The notes below the pieces were generated by a model. The model searched no databases, had not been told where the DNA came from, and saw nothing but the letters and a program-made list of their open reading frames with translations. A DNA stretch of 64,000 bases from Prevotella sp. (GTDB lineage: Bacteria; Bacteroidota; Bacteroidia; Bacteroidales; Bacteroidaceae), in assembly GCA_017458005.1 (NCBI GenBank), contig JAFTGH010000023.1, positions 56,484 through 120,483 of the forward strand, in the 5' to 3' direction. Every line of letters begins with the position of its first letter. Within the stretch, counting starts at the first letter, position 1. Of the stretch, positions 36,390 to 44,798 are shown piece by piece. Both the position numbers and the translations under genes were made by a program.

Positions 36390-39227
36390 TTATTTAATGA
36401 TTACCTTTTTACCGTTTAAGATATAGAGTCCCTTCTTTGGATAGAGTACACGACGACCTTGCAGGTCATAGTATACGTTACCTCCGACCTCATCCATCTT
36501 ACTTCTTACGTCAATGAGTCCCGTAGTGCCATCGCCACCTCCGATGCTCAGCATAGTGACAGAACGGTCGAATGTGCCTGGCTTGAAGAAGGCACGGAAT
36601 GCCTTACTACCGCCAGTGGCTTTCAACTCGAACTTGTTACCTGTATCGTTGATGCAGTAGATGTTCTCTGTGTCAACATCTGTGGTACTACCAATGAAAC
36701 GGTAGTTACTACCAGTAACAGAAACGGGTGTGCCAGAGGCATTGATCTCTGCGTCTGTACCAATAAATTTGATGGCTTTACCGCTCAGGTCGTATTCTGC
36801 ACCCCAGTGATCGCCAGGCAGTGCTACAATATATGGTGTGTTAGCCTCTATTTTGTCTGTGTAGTCGAAGTTGACGATATTAGATTCGTCGCTAATAAAC
36901 TTCTTCACCCAGAAATCCTTACCAGTGTCGCTACTGTTTGTGAACCATTTAATCTCTGTGCCACCTGCGGTTACCTTGTTGACATCAAAAGGTAGGATGA
37001 GCGTATTCCAACCGTTAGAGCCGTCAGCACCTGTTGTGAAGGTATAGTTAAACTCAATATTCGAAGCCGTGAAGTCTACTGGTGAATAAAAGTCTTTACC
37101 ATCCGTCAGCGTGATGTTGTCAGCGGTATAGGTGCCACTGGTGTTTGTGATGACATTAGTAAGACCCGTAGGCACAGCATCGCTACTGCCTAAGATATAC
37201 AGACAGTTCGGATTGCTGTTCTTAGTGACGGAGGTGACACCACAACCAGTCAAGTCAACAGAGGTTGCAGAAGCAGGAACAGTGATAGATGCGGTTGGCT
37301 TGGTAACCGTCTGCGTGCCATCGGCTGCATAGGTGACGATTGCAGGGGTTGCAGTGTAATAACCAACTTCGTCCCAATCAGTCCAACTAGAGTTCTTTAT
37401 ATATACGACATCTAATTCATAAATACTTCCATTTGTCATACAATTATATTCAATGGGGATAGTGATACTGCCATTGGCAGGTACAGTGATTACTTGTGCT
37501 TTACGTACTACCGGATCTGAATAATTGCTGTTCTCATACAAGTCATATTGATATGTCCCTTTGTAATCGTAGGTTGCGTCAGGGTTCGTAATTGTTAACT
37601 CTCCCTTGAATGACGTTCCGTATACTTTATAATTCTTGTCACTGACTACTTCTGAGTTTTGAACGACTAATGAGCGTCCCAATGTAATATTATCAGTTGT
37701 TGGATTACTACCTCCACCGCCAGTAACAGTAAGCGTTGTCTCTTTTCCATCGGTGATTATGTTCCATTTTCCATTTAATGCTGTTATTGAGTATGTTCTC
37801 GTTTCGGTAGGAGTGAATGTGTAAATACAGTTCTTCGTCTCACCTGCAGGAATATAATAAGTCTTACCGCCAACACTACTCATACTATTAAGGTCTGCAA
37901 TAATGATATCTGCATCATAATCTTCACTGGCGTTATTAGTAATATTCATCGTGATGTCAACTGTTTCGCCAAGAGTTATACTATTTTTGCTAAGTACGAT
38001 GCTGTTGAGTGCTAAATCGTAATTCTGTTTTGGGGGGCTGAGGATATCACCAAGATCCTCGGAATTTTTTTGAATACCAATGACTGCATCTTGCCCGCGA
38101 TTATAGCCTCCGGCAGAATTGACACCACCGATACCCTCTGCATCAGGATCAAGGGCTGAAAGTTTAAAGTAGTTGTCGCTCATTCCACCCCATCCCCAGT
38201 TAATGTGGAAGAAGTCCTCACCTTGATAACCGTCTAAGACGAATTCATGACCACCGCCTGCAGATTTAGAGCCTCCAAAGCATACAGGTCTACCTAGACT
38301 CAGTTCATGGTACATGATTGATACCCAGTTGGAATACGAATAGTCGTTACGTTCAACATAGGTGGTCGTATTGTTATAATCAAAATAATTCTTAAGCGCG
38401 TTTGCCACACTACTGGTATTAGAACCAGATTGACCGGTCTCATCGACGGCATAATCCATTTCGACAGAAGCACCACAATAATACATCAACTGAGCGATAG
38501 CAGTATTCGCTGCCGTCTTTTCTTCATCTGTTCCTGTAGCAGGATAGGATAGTTGCATATTGCTCCAGTTAATGGCAGTTCCAGCATTGATGCTACCTAT
38601 GCTAAACCCTTTGGTTTCTGTGGTATAACTTGGAATTGCGGCTGTGGTTGTAGTTGTTGTAGACCCTGCTCTCATTTCTGCCGCATACATACACTGTGCC
38701 ATTGCAGTTGCTACGCAACCTGTTGCGGCTCTTGTCGTACCACTATATACAGGACATAAGTCATTGTATGGTGTGTCTTGATTCCAATGAGTCTGTACAA
38801 TTGGTGCAATAGGGGTCTTGACAGCAGAGGCACGATGAATAGAGGCTCCTGTGTTTTTTGTGAAAATGTGCTGCTTCGCCCAAGCAATCTCATCGGCATA
38901 GCCTTGGAGCCAAGCACGCATGTTGCTGGGGATGTTATTGGGATCGAAACTGCCGCTATCGCTGTAGCCGAGGATGGGGGTGGCGACATCGTTGTTGCTG
39001 ACAATGACGAAACCACCATTGTTGGTTACGTTGAATACATACAGTCCGCTGACCTGTTGTGTCATGGTCAGTTGTTGCTCTGTGACAGGGGCTCTTCGTG
39101 AACCGTTCGCTACTCTGCCGTTCATGAAACTGGCAGCCTGCTGCAATGCCTGTTCAGGAGTGATGTCTCCTGCCATCATAACGATGGAACAGCATACAGT
39201 GAGCGTCAAAAGTAAAATTCTCCTCAT
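36390..39227 (-). CDS. C10 family cysteine protease (streptopain/interpain type)
   Basis: 945 residues. A signal peptide (MRRILLLTLTVCCSIVMMAG) and a Spi-type propeptide (GLYVFNVTNNGGFVIVSNND, about 60-130) precede the papain-like C10 domain. The catalytic Cys is in ATGCVATAMAQC (about 171) and the His in GGGHEFVLDGY (about 326), followed by FFHINWGWGG. Beta-rich modules come next. The C-terminal YYDLQGRRVLYPKKGLYILN tail is typical of surface proteins of this group and suggests type IX export. Secreted, autoprocessed protease that degrades host or environmental protein. The small acidic peptide gene overlaps or adjoins its 3' end. Confidence 0.92.
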   Translation of the reverse strand: MRRILLLTLTVCCSIVMMAGDITPEQALQQAASFMNGRVANGSRRAPVTEQQLTMTQQVSGLYVFNVTNNGGFVIVSNNDVATPILGYSDSGSFDPNNIPSNMRAWLQGYADEIAWAKQHIFTKNTGASIHRASAVKTPIAPIVQTHWNQDTPYNDLCPVYSGTTRAATGCVATAMAQCMYAAEMRAGSTTTTTTAAIPSYTTETKGFSIGSINAGTAINWSNMQLSYPATGTDEEKTAANTAIAQLMYYCGASVEMDYAVDETGQSGSNTSSVANALKNYFDYNNTTTYVERNDYSYSNWVSIMYHELSLGRPVCFGGSKSAGGGHEFVLDGYQGEDFFHINWGWGGMSDNYFKLSALDPDAEGIGGVNSAGGYNRGQDAVIGIQKNSEDLGDILSPPKQNYDLALNSIVLSKNSITLGETVDITMNITNNASEDYDADIIIADLNSMSSVGGKTYYIPAGETKNCIYTFTPTETRTYSITALNGKWNIITDGKETTLTVTGGGGSNPTTDNITLGRSLVVQNSEVVSDKNYKVYGTSFKGELTITNPDATYDYKGTYQYDLYENSNYSDPVVRKAQVITVPANGSITIPIEYNCMTNGSIYELDVVYIKNSSWTDWDEVGYYTATPAIVTYAADGTQTVTKPTASITVPASATSVDLTGCGVTSVTKNSNPNCLYILGSSDAVPTGLTNVITNTSGTYTADNITLTDGKDFYSPVDFTASNIEFNYTFTTGADGSNGWNTLILPFDVNKVTAGGTEIKWFTNSSDTGKDFWVKKFISDESNIVNFDYTDKIEANTPYIVALPGDHWGAEYDLSGKAIKFIGTDAEINASGTPVSVTGSNYRFIGSTTDVDTENIYCINDTGNKFELKATGGSKAFRAFFKPGTFDRSVTMLSIGGGDGTTGLIDVRSKMDEVGGNVYYDLQGRRVLYPKKGLYILNGKKVIIK

Positions 39228-39261
39228 GTTATTAATGTTTTAGGTTTAACTGTTAATGCTG

Positions 39262-39269
39262 CAAATTTA
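39262..39269 (-). promoter_or_regulatory. -7 element (TAAATTTG) of the C10 protease gene
   Basis: Minus-strand TAAATTTG lies 34 nt before the ATG at 39227. No clear -33 box. Confidence 0.45.
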
Positions 39270-39313
39270 ACTAAAATATTTGGATTGACCTAACATATTC
39301 GAAAAATAATGCT

Positions 39314-39321
39314 TACCTTTG
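39314..39321 (+). promoter_or_regulatory. -7 element (TACCTTTG) of the exbB operon
   Basis: TACCTTTG lies 35 nt before the exbB ATG; TTG at 39285 is a weak, rather distant -33 candidate. Confidence 0.5.
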
Positions 39322-39356
39322 TGGCAAATTTGCAGCAAATTGTAAGATAATAAAGT

Positions 39357-40172
39357 ATGAAGAATTTACTTGTGCTGATTGCCATGATGGGTTGTTTCGC
39401 ATGTATACAGCCCGTGAGTGCACAACCGAAACAACCAACGGACTCCACCGAACTGGTGCAGAACGACACATTGGCTGCCGATTCCGCCATGGCCTTGATT
39501 GATGCCGACTTGGAGGGCATGGATGCCGCAGAGAGTGGGGGACTGCATAAGATGCTGAAGTCGAAGTTCATCGAAGGCTCAGCAGGTTTTATGTCGTTAG
39601 TGGCACTCGCCTTGGTGCTTGGTCTTGCCTTCTGTATCGAGCGCATCATCTATCTGACGCTCTCGGAAGTCAATGCAAAGAAACTGATGCAGGATATTGA
39701 TGCCAAACTGATGGAGAACGATGTGGAAGGTGCTAAAGACCTCTGCCGCGATACTCGTGGACCAGTGGCAAGCATCTGCTATCAGGGCTTATTGCATATC
39801 CAGGAGCCGTTAGACCAGATAGACCGCCAGTTGACGAACTATGGTACCGTCCAGATTGCCAATATGGAGAAAGGGTGCTCATGGATTAAGTTGTTTATCG
39901 CTCTGGCTCCCTCTCTCGGATTCTTGGGAACGGTGATTGGTATGGTGATGGCTTTCGACCAGATACAGACGGCAGGCGATATCAGTCCTACTATCGTCGC
40001 CTCTGGTATGAAGGTGGCGCTGATTACCACCATCTTTGGTATCATCGTAGCCCTTATTCTGCAACTCTTCTATAACTTTATCCTTTCGAAAATAGAGCAT
40101 CTGACCTCTCAGATGGAGGAGAGTGCCATCACATTGATGGACAGTATTGCCAAGGTAAAGGCTAGAGATTAA
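39357..40172 (+). CDS. exbB: ExbB/TolQ/MotA-family proton channel
   Basis: 271 residues. It has an N-terminal signal-like helix with an exported linker, then three membrane helices typical of ExbB (about 75-97, 175-200, 215-240). The family signature GFLGTVIGMVMAFDQIQ is followed by IVASGMKVALITTIFGIIVALI. It forms the pentameric proton channel with ExbD that powers TonB. The N-terminal extension is common in Bacteroidota ExbB. First gene of an operon with an unknown membrane protein, two exbD genes and a regulator. Confidence 0.9.
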   Translation: MKNLLVLIAMMGCFACIQPVSAQPKQPTDSTELVQNDTLAADSAMALIDADLEGMDAAESGGLHKMLKSKFIEGSAGFMSLVALALVLGLAFCIERIIYLTLSEVNAKKLMQDIDAKLMENDVEGAKDLCRDTRGPVASICYQGLLHIQEPLDQIDRQLTNYGTVQIANMEKGCSWIKLFIALAPSLGFLGTVIGMVMAFDQIQTAGDISPTIVASGMKVALITTIFGIIVALILQLFYNFILSKIEHLTSQMEESAITLMDSIAKVKARD

Positions 40173-40212
40173 ACATTAAAGATTAAACATTAAAAATTAA
40201 ACATTAAAGGTT
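40173..40212. repeat. ATTAAAN heptamer array
   Basis: ATTAAAC and ATTAAAG alternate in six successive 7-bp units and fill the whole spacer between exbB and the next gene, ending just before the ATG. A related array is at 41128-41161. Confidence 0.8.
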
Positions 40213-40596
40213 ATGGCAGAGGCTGGAAATTATCTGTTAGCAGAGGTGATGCTATGGCTGATGTATGCGGCATTGTTTGTCGCATTGGTGGTTGCCATCT
40301 ATTCGGCAGTCCACTCTTTCCGCCATCGTACTGATAGTATTGCCGCCAGCAATAAGGTGCCTCGTAAATCAATAGCATGGGGCGTAACGGGTTTTACGGT
40401 CGTGCTGTTGTTGGTCACCTGTCTGGCAGGTTCCTCACAACCTTTGATCATCAATGGCATAAGTTATACTGACCGTTTCTGGCTGAAGACCACTGACGGT
40501 CTCATTATCTCGTCCGTCATTCTCATCGTGATTGCCGCTTGCTTCGTTGCCTATGGCATCTCTGGGATGAATAGGAAGATAAAGTTTAAGGGCTAA
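40213..40596 (+). CDS. Unknown three-helix membrane protein in the exb operon
   Basis: 127 residues with three predicted membrane helices (about 15-35, 55-75, 100-120) and little else. The family is not recognised. Its place between exbB and exbD, and the 12-nt gap to exbD, suggest it is an accessory subunit of this ExbBD complex. That is inference from context. Confidence 0.75.
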   Translation: MAEAGNYLLAEVMLWLMYAALFVALVVAIYSAVHSFRHRTDSIAASNKVPRKSIAWGVTGFTVVLLLVTCLAGSSQPLIINGISYTDRFWLKTTDGLIISSVILIVIAACFVAYGISGMNRKIKFKG

Positions 40597-40608
40597 AGGT
40601 TATAGATT

Positions 40609-41127
40609 ATGTTCCTGCGTCGTAGAAATAGGGAGATTCCAGAACTTAACACCACCTCCACAGCAGATATCTCGTTCATGCTGCTGGTGTTTTTTCTGGT
40701 GACCTCATCAATGGATACGGACAAAGGACTTTCTCGCCAACTGCCTCCAGTGGATAACGAGCCGCAGAAAGAGGTGGACATCAGTCGAAGCAATGTGATG
40801 CAGATTCGCCTCGATGCCCACGACTCCTTGTGGATAGACGATAAGACGGTGGCATTCTCTGCGCTGCAAGGGCAGGTGGAGTCATTTGTCGCCAGTCGCC
40901 AGACAGAGCAGTATGTGGTAGGTGTCCAGACCGACCGTGCCACCAGTTACAACGCCTACTTCGAGATGCAGAACACTATCGTGGCAGCGTTCCACTCCTT
41001 GCGAGAGAAGATGGCGCAAAAACAGTATGGGCACCATTTCTCCCAGTGTACACCAGCAGAGCGTGAGGTCATCATCCAACGTTATCCGCTGCGTATCAGT
41101 GAGGCACAGCCGACACAGGGAAATTAA
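40609..41127 (+). CDS. exbD: ExbD/TolR-family protein, first of two
   Basis: 172 residues. A short Arg-rich start (MFLRRRNREIPELNTTSTAD) precedes the single helix with the essential membrane aspartate (TADISFMLLVFFLVTSSM). A periplasmic domain follows. It partners ExbB in proton-driven TonB energising. It begins 12 nt after the unknown membrane protein. Confidence 0.88.
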   Translation: MFLRRRNREIPELNTTSTADISFMLLVFFLVTSSMDTDKGLSRQLPPVDNEPQKEVDISRSNVMQIRLDAHDSLWIDDKTVAFSALQGQVESFVASRQTEQYVVGVQTDRATSYNAYFEMQNTIVAAFHSLREKMAQKQYGHHFSQCTPAEREVIIQRYPLRISEAQPTQGN

Positions 41128-41161
41128 ATATTAAATATTAAACATTAAACGTTAAAGATAA
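41128..41161. repeat. ATTAAAN heptamer array between the exbD genes
   Basis: Units ATTAAAT twice, ATTAAAC twice, GTTAAAG and a last partial unit lead into the ATG at 41162. Same unit and same position relative to the start codon as at 40173-40212. Confidence 0.75.
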
Positions 41162-41638
41162 ATGAGTCGCTTCCGTCGTCGTAACAGTCATGATGTGCCA
41201 GGGTTGAATCTCGCTTCGATGCCTGACCTGATCTTTACGGTGTTGTTCTTCTTTATGATAGTGACCCACATGCGCCAGACGGAATTGAAAGTGCGCTATG
41301 TGGTGCCGCAAGGAACGGAACTGGAGAAGACGGGACATAAAGGAAGCGTCGTCTATCTGTATATCGGTCATCCTGTGGATGAGCAGGGACGGGTGGTGAG
41401 CGATGAGACCCGTATTCAAGTGAACGACCACTATGTGTCTGTCTATGAGATACCTGGTGCTATTGCTGAGGCTCGTGACCAGATGTCGAATGAGGACAAG
41501 ATGCGCATGACCGTTAGTGTCCATGCCGACAAGGACACGGATATGGGAGTGATTAATGATGTGAAACAGGCTTTGCGTCAGGCTGGTGCGCTACGCATCA
41601 ATTACTCCGCGACAAATAAAGAGAAGACAAAAGACTAA
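41162..41638 (+). CDS. ExbD/TolR-family protein, second copy
   Basis: 158 residues with the same layout as the gene before: Arg-rich N-terminus (MSRFRRRNSHDVPGLNLASM), then PDLIFTVLFFFMIVTHM with the membrane Asp, then a periplasmic domain. The two ExbDs differ clearly in sequence, so they are paralogues that may form a heteromeric ExbD pair, as is usual in Bacteroidota. The Lrp-type regulator follows after 13 nt. Confidence 0.88.
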   Translation: MSRFRRRNSHDVPGLNLASMPDLIFTVLFFFMIVTHMRQTELKVRYVVPQGTELEKTGHKGSVVYLYIGHPVDEQGRVVSDETRIQVNDHYVSVYEIPGAIAEARDQMSNEDKMRMTVSVHADKDTDMGVINDVKQALRQAGALRINYSATNKEKTKD

Positions 41639-41651
41639 TATCTATAATACT

Positions 41652-42131
41652 ATGGCAGTACAGAAACTTGATCAGTTGGATAAGCAGATTCTCCGTATGA
41701 TATCAGAGGATGCCCGTGTTCCCTTTCTGGAGGTGGCACGTGCCTGCAATGTCAGTGGAGCGGCTATCCACCAGCGTATACAGAAACTCACCAATCTTGG
41801 TGTGCTGAAAGGAACGCAGTATATCATCGACCCGGAGAAGATAGGCTATGAGACATGTGCCTATATCGGACTGAACCTGAAGAACCCCGAGAAGTTCGAC
41901 AAGGTCGTCCAGGAGTTGAGGAAGATTCCTGAGGTAACGGAATGCTATTATACGACAGGTAACTTCGATATGTTTATCAAGATCTATGCGATGAACAACC
42001 ACCACCTGTTGACCATCATCCACGACAAACTGCAACCGCTCGGACTCTCAAGTAGTGAGACCTTGATCTCCTTCCACTCTGCTTTCGAGCGTCAGTTGCC
42101 CATTATCGACTCTCCCGTGTTGGAGGAGTAG
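41652..42131 (+). CDS. Lrp/AsnC-family transcriptional regulator
   Basis: 159 residues. The N-terminal winged helix-turn-helix (LDQLDKQILRMISEDARVPFLEVARACNVSGAAIHQRIQKL) and the C-terminal RAM/AsnC effector domain (ETCAYIGLNLKNPEKF, VTECYYTTGNFDMFIKI) are both complete. The start at 41652 gives the normal Lrp N-terminus; the frame is open further upstream but overlaps exbD. It should sense an amino acid or related metabolite. It is the last gene of the exb transcript and converges with folA, with three bases between. Confidence 0.92.
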   Translation: MAVQKLDQLDKQILRMISEDARVPFLEVARACNVSGAAIHQRIQKLTNLGVLKGTQYIIDPEKIGYETCAYIGLNLKNPEKFDKVVQELRKIPEVTECYYTTGNFDMFIKIYAMNNHHLLTIIHDKLQPLGLSSSETLISFHSAFERQLPIIDSPVLEE

Positions 42132-42134
42132 ACT

Positions 42135-42611
42135 TTAACGGATATAATCTACGAAAGCGTATTCGAAGGCATGCTTCTCATCCTTCGGATGCGCTTCTTT
42201 CGTGTCAATCTTCCAGTCGCTATAGTCAGGGAAGAAAGCGTCGGCATCCTTGGGCGTGTCGTCGATCTCCGTCAGACAGAGACGGTCGGCGAACTTGATA
42301 GCCTGCTCGTAGACCCTTGCCCCACCTATTATATATATGTCCTCATCGGGTGCACAACTCTTGAGCGCCTTCTCCAATGTAGGGAATACCTCACAACCGG
42401 GCAACTCCTTCGTCGTGCGGCTTAACACCACATTACGGCGGTTGGGCAGGGCACCTTTGGGCAGACTCTCAAAGGTGTTGCGCCCCATGATGATGGTATG
42501 CCCTGTGGTCAATGCCTTGAAACGCTTCAGGTCGTTAGGCAACCAATACAATAACTTGTTCTGATAGCCGATGGCACGATTCTTTGCCACGGCGGCGATG
42601 ATACTGATCAT
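42135..42611 (-). CDS. folA: Dihydrofolate reductase
   Basis: Reduces dihydrofolate with NADPH, regenerating the folate that thymidylate synthase oxidises. It has the N-terminal ISIIAAVAKNRAIGYQNKLL, the substrate region WLPNDLKRFKALT, NADPH contacts IIMGRNTFESLP and VVLSR, and IIGGARVYEQAI. Length 158 is normal. It follows thyA in the rsmF-thyA-folA operon; the pairing of thyA and folA is metabolically sensible. Confidence 0.95.
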   Translation of the reverse strand: MISIIAAVAKNRAIGYQNKLLYWLPNDLKRFKALTTGHTIIMGRNTFESLPKGALPNRRNVVLSRTTKELPGCEVFPTLEKALKSCAPDEDIYIIGGARVYEQAIKFADRLCLTEIDDTPKDADAFFPDYSDWKIDTKEAHPKDEKHAFEYAFVDYIR

Positions 42612-42641
42612 AACTATGAACTATGCACTATGAACGATGAA
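42612..42641. repeat. AACTATG heptamer array between thyA and folA
   Basis: Four 7-bp units (AACTATG, AACTATG, CACTATG, AACGATG) and a partial fifth fill the whole 30-bp spacer and take the place of a normal ribosome binding site before folA. Confidence 0.75.
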
Positions 42642-43436
42642 CTAAACAGATACTTCTGCTTTGATATGTGGGTGTGGGTCGTAGCCTACCAGTTCGAAGT
42701 CCTCATACTGGAAGTCGAAGATGCTCTTCACGTCAGGATTGATCTTCATGACGGGCAGTGGGCGAGGCTCACGGGTGAGTTGCAACTTTGCCTGTTCGAT
42801 ATGGTTCAGGTAGAGATGCGTGTCACCAGTGGTGTGGATGAACTCACCGGGCTTGTAGCCTGTCACTTGTGCCATCATCTGGAGCAGCAAGGCGTACGAG
42901 GCGATATTGAACGGTACACCGAGGAATGTGTCTGCCGAGCGTTGGTAGAGTTGCAGGCTAAGACGGTCGCCAGCCACATAAAACTGGAAGATGGTATGGC
43001 ACGGGGGCAACGCCATCTTATTGACTTCCGCCACGTTCCATGCCGATACGATCATACGACGGGAGTTGGGGTTGGTCTTCAACTGGTCGACGACGTACTG
43101 TATCTGGTCGATGACACCGCCATCGTAGTCAGGCCACGAGCGCCATTGGTGTCCGTAGACAGGTCCTAACTCCCCGTTCTCATCCGCCCATTCGTTCCAG
43201 ATGCGAACCCCATTCTCCTGCAACCAGTGTACGTTGGTGTCGCCTTTGAGGAACCAGAGCAGTTCGTAGATGATAGACTTCAAGTGTAGTTTCTTGGTGG
43301 TCAGCACGGGGAAACCGTCGTCGAGGTTATAGCGCGACTGTGTTCCGAAGATGCTGATAGTGCCTGTGCCAGTGCGGTCGCCCTTCTGGGTACCCTCTGT
43401 CAGGATGCGGTTCAGTATGTCTAAATATTGTCTCAT
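42642..43436 (-). CDS. thyA: Thymidylate synthase
   Basis: Converts dUMP to dTMP using methylene-tetrahydrofolate. It has [36 protein letters not shown], the catalytic Cys146 in [13 protein letters not shown], the [18 protein letters not shown] block and [12 protein letters not shown]. Length 264 matches the family. The ATG overlaps the rsmF-like stop by 4 nt (ATGA); the start chosen gives the normal MRQYLDIL N-terminus. Confidence 0.96.
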   Translation of the reverse strand: MRQYLDILNRILTEGTQKGDRTGTGTISIFGTQSRYNLDDGFPVLTTKKLHLKSIIYELLWFLKGDTNVHWLQENGVRIWNEWADENGELGPVYGHQWRSWPDYDGGVIDQIQYVVDQLKTNPNSRRMIVSAWNVAEVNKMALPPCHTIFQFYVAGDRLSLQLYQRSADTFLGVPFNIASYALLLQMMAQVTGYKPGEFIHTTGDTHLYLNHIEQAKLQLTREPRPLPVMKINPDVKSIFDFQYEDFELVGYDPHPHIKAEVSV

Positions 43437-44707
43437 ATCTCTTTTAATATAGGTTCGTAATCGTTGGGAATATGAGTGGTCTTGATCTTCCACTCCTTGG
43501 GGTAGAGGTTGTTGGCTCGATTGCCGATGTTCTTCACCAGTCCGAGGGGATGACCTTGGAAGCATACCTCCACCAAACCACGGGGCGTGTCGGCAGGCAA
43601 GACGATAGCCTCATGTCTTAAGTACGCCATTGCCTGAGAGTATGATAAGGCTGCTTGTGGGTAGGTTGCTGGAGTCGTGTTTATTCCCACGCTGGGAATG
43701 TTTCTTTCCCACGCTGGGAATGTTTCTTTCCCACGCTGGGAATGTTTCTTTCCCACGTTGGGAATGTTTTTTCCCATGCTGGGAATATTCTGGGAACCGC
43801 CTTTCCTCAAAGCGCACAGAAAGAGCCCTTCCCCCTTTGTGATGCCGGGGATGAAGCGATAGACAGGCTCGTCGAAGCCTTCGAGCAGTGATCCCGTGAT
43901 GCTCCATTCGGGTTTTACCTCCACCTTCAGCACCTCCGCGTCGAATTCCTCCAGTATCCAGCGGATATTCTCCTCGTTCTCCTTCGTATTAAAGGTACAG
44001 GTACTATATATGAATAGACCGCCCTCGTTCAGGCATTGCCATGCCTCACTCACGATGTCACGCTGCAGTCGCCAGCATTTCTCCACGTTCTGCGGGCTCC
44101 ATTCACGGATGGTCGCCTCGTCTTTGCGGAACATGCCCTCGCCAGAGCAAGGCACATCGCAGAGGATGATGTCGAAATGGAGTTTCGACCTACTATAATC
44201 CTTGGGGTAGGCATTCGTCACATGGCAGTTGGGATAGCCCCATTTCTGGATGTTCTCAGCGAGTATGCTGGCACGGTTGCGGATAGGCTCATTGCTAAAG
44301 AGCACCCAGTCCTCAGGCAGTGCGGAGCGCAATAATGTCGACTTTCCGCCAGGAGCGGCGCACATATCGAGGGCTATTAGCGATTGGCTGTTGGCGATAG
44401 ATGGTTGGTGTTGGCGTAATACCTCATCGAGGAACATGGAGGCAGCCTCTTGCACATAATAGCAGCCGGCATGGAAGAGGGGATCGAACGTGAAGTTCGG
44501 GCGACTCTTCAGGTAATAGGCATTGCGGCACCAAGGTACTTCCTCGCCCTCTATCACCGCTAACCTCTTACCGCCAACCTCAGTCTTCCTGGGGTTGAGG
44601 CGAATGCTCACTGGAGGTTCCTCCTCGAACGATTGAAGATATCGCTCGAAGCGCTCATCGCCCATCAGTTGGCGAGTGTAACTGGTAAACGCAACAGGTA
44701 ATTCCAT
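43433..44707 (-). CDS. RsmF/NOL1-NOP2-Sun family rRNA cytosine-C5 methyltransferase
   Basis: SAM-dependent RNA m5C methyltransferase. SAM motif [15 protein letters not shown] (about 112), the conserved [13 protein letters not shown] and the catalytic-cysteine motif [14 protein letters not shown] are all present. A C-terminal RsmF-like RNA-binding region follows. Residues about 306-341 ([20 protein letters not shown]-type sequence) are encoded by five copies of a 22-bp repeat and fall between the catalytic core and the C-terminal domain. The protein is near-leaderless: TAACTTTG ends ten bases before the ATG. It heads the operon with thyA and folA. The exact rRNA site cannot be told. Confidence 0.88.
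   Translation of the reverse strand: MELPVAFTSYTRQLMGDERFERYLQSFEEEPPVSIRLNPRKTEVGGKRLAVIEGEEVPWCRNAYYLKSRPNFTFDPLFHAGCYYVQEAASMFLDEVLRQHQPSIANSQSLIALDMCAAPGGKSTLLRSALPEDWVLFSNEPIRNRASILAENIQKWGYPNCHVTNAYPKDYSRSKLHFDIILCDVPCSGEGMFRKDEATIREWSPQNVEKCWRLQRDIVSEAWQCLNEGGLFIYSTCTFNTKENEENIRWILEEFDAEVLKVEVKPEWSITGSLLEGFDEPVYRFIPGITKGEGLFLCALRKGGSQNIPSMGKNIPNVGKKHSQRGKETFPAWERNIPSVGINTTPATYPQAALSYSQAMAYLRHEAIVLPADTPRGLVEVCFQGHPLGLVKNIGNRANNLYPKEWKIKTTHIPNDYEPILKEI
43683..43790 (-). repeat. 22-bp tandem repeat in the rsmF-like gene, five copies
   Basis: CCCACGCTGGGAATG with spacers recurs at 43686, 43708, 43730, 43752 and 43773 (intervals 22, 22, 22, 21). Each unit has the near-palindrome TTCCCACGCTGGGAA. 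Because 22 is not a multiple of three, successive copies are read in different frames. No stop is formed and the full gene frame is kept. Confidence 0.9.
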
Positions 44708-44717
44708 TATTTATCGG

Positions 44718-44749
44718 CAAAGTTACAAATTATTTTTGTATTTTTGCAA
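44718..44749 (-). promoter_or_regulatory. Promoter of the rsmF-thyA-folA operon
   Basis: Minus-strand TTG (44747-44749) and TAACTTTG (44718-44725) are 21 nt apart. The ATG begins ten bases after the -7 element. Confidence 0.6.
44739..44746 (+). promoter_or_regulatory. -7 element (TATTTTTG) of the PspC/sigma operon
   Basis: TATTTTTG lies 52 nt before the ATG at 44799, interleaved with the divergent rsmF promoter, so the two are likely to compete for polymerase. Confidence 0.4.
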
Positions 44750-44798
44750 CTAATTTGAAGAATATAACGTCTAACGAATGAACAAACAATAAAAACAG

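Noticed and set aside
43683-43790. Possible CRISPR array because of regular 22-bp near-palindromic units
   Set aside because: The units follow each other with no unique spacers, lie inside a conserved coding frame and have no cas genes nearby.
43630-43891. Overlapping plus-strand frames with repeated [15 protein letters not shown]-like peptides
   Set aside because: They are translations of the 22-bp repeat on the wrong strand of the methyltransferase gene.
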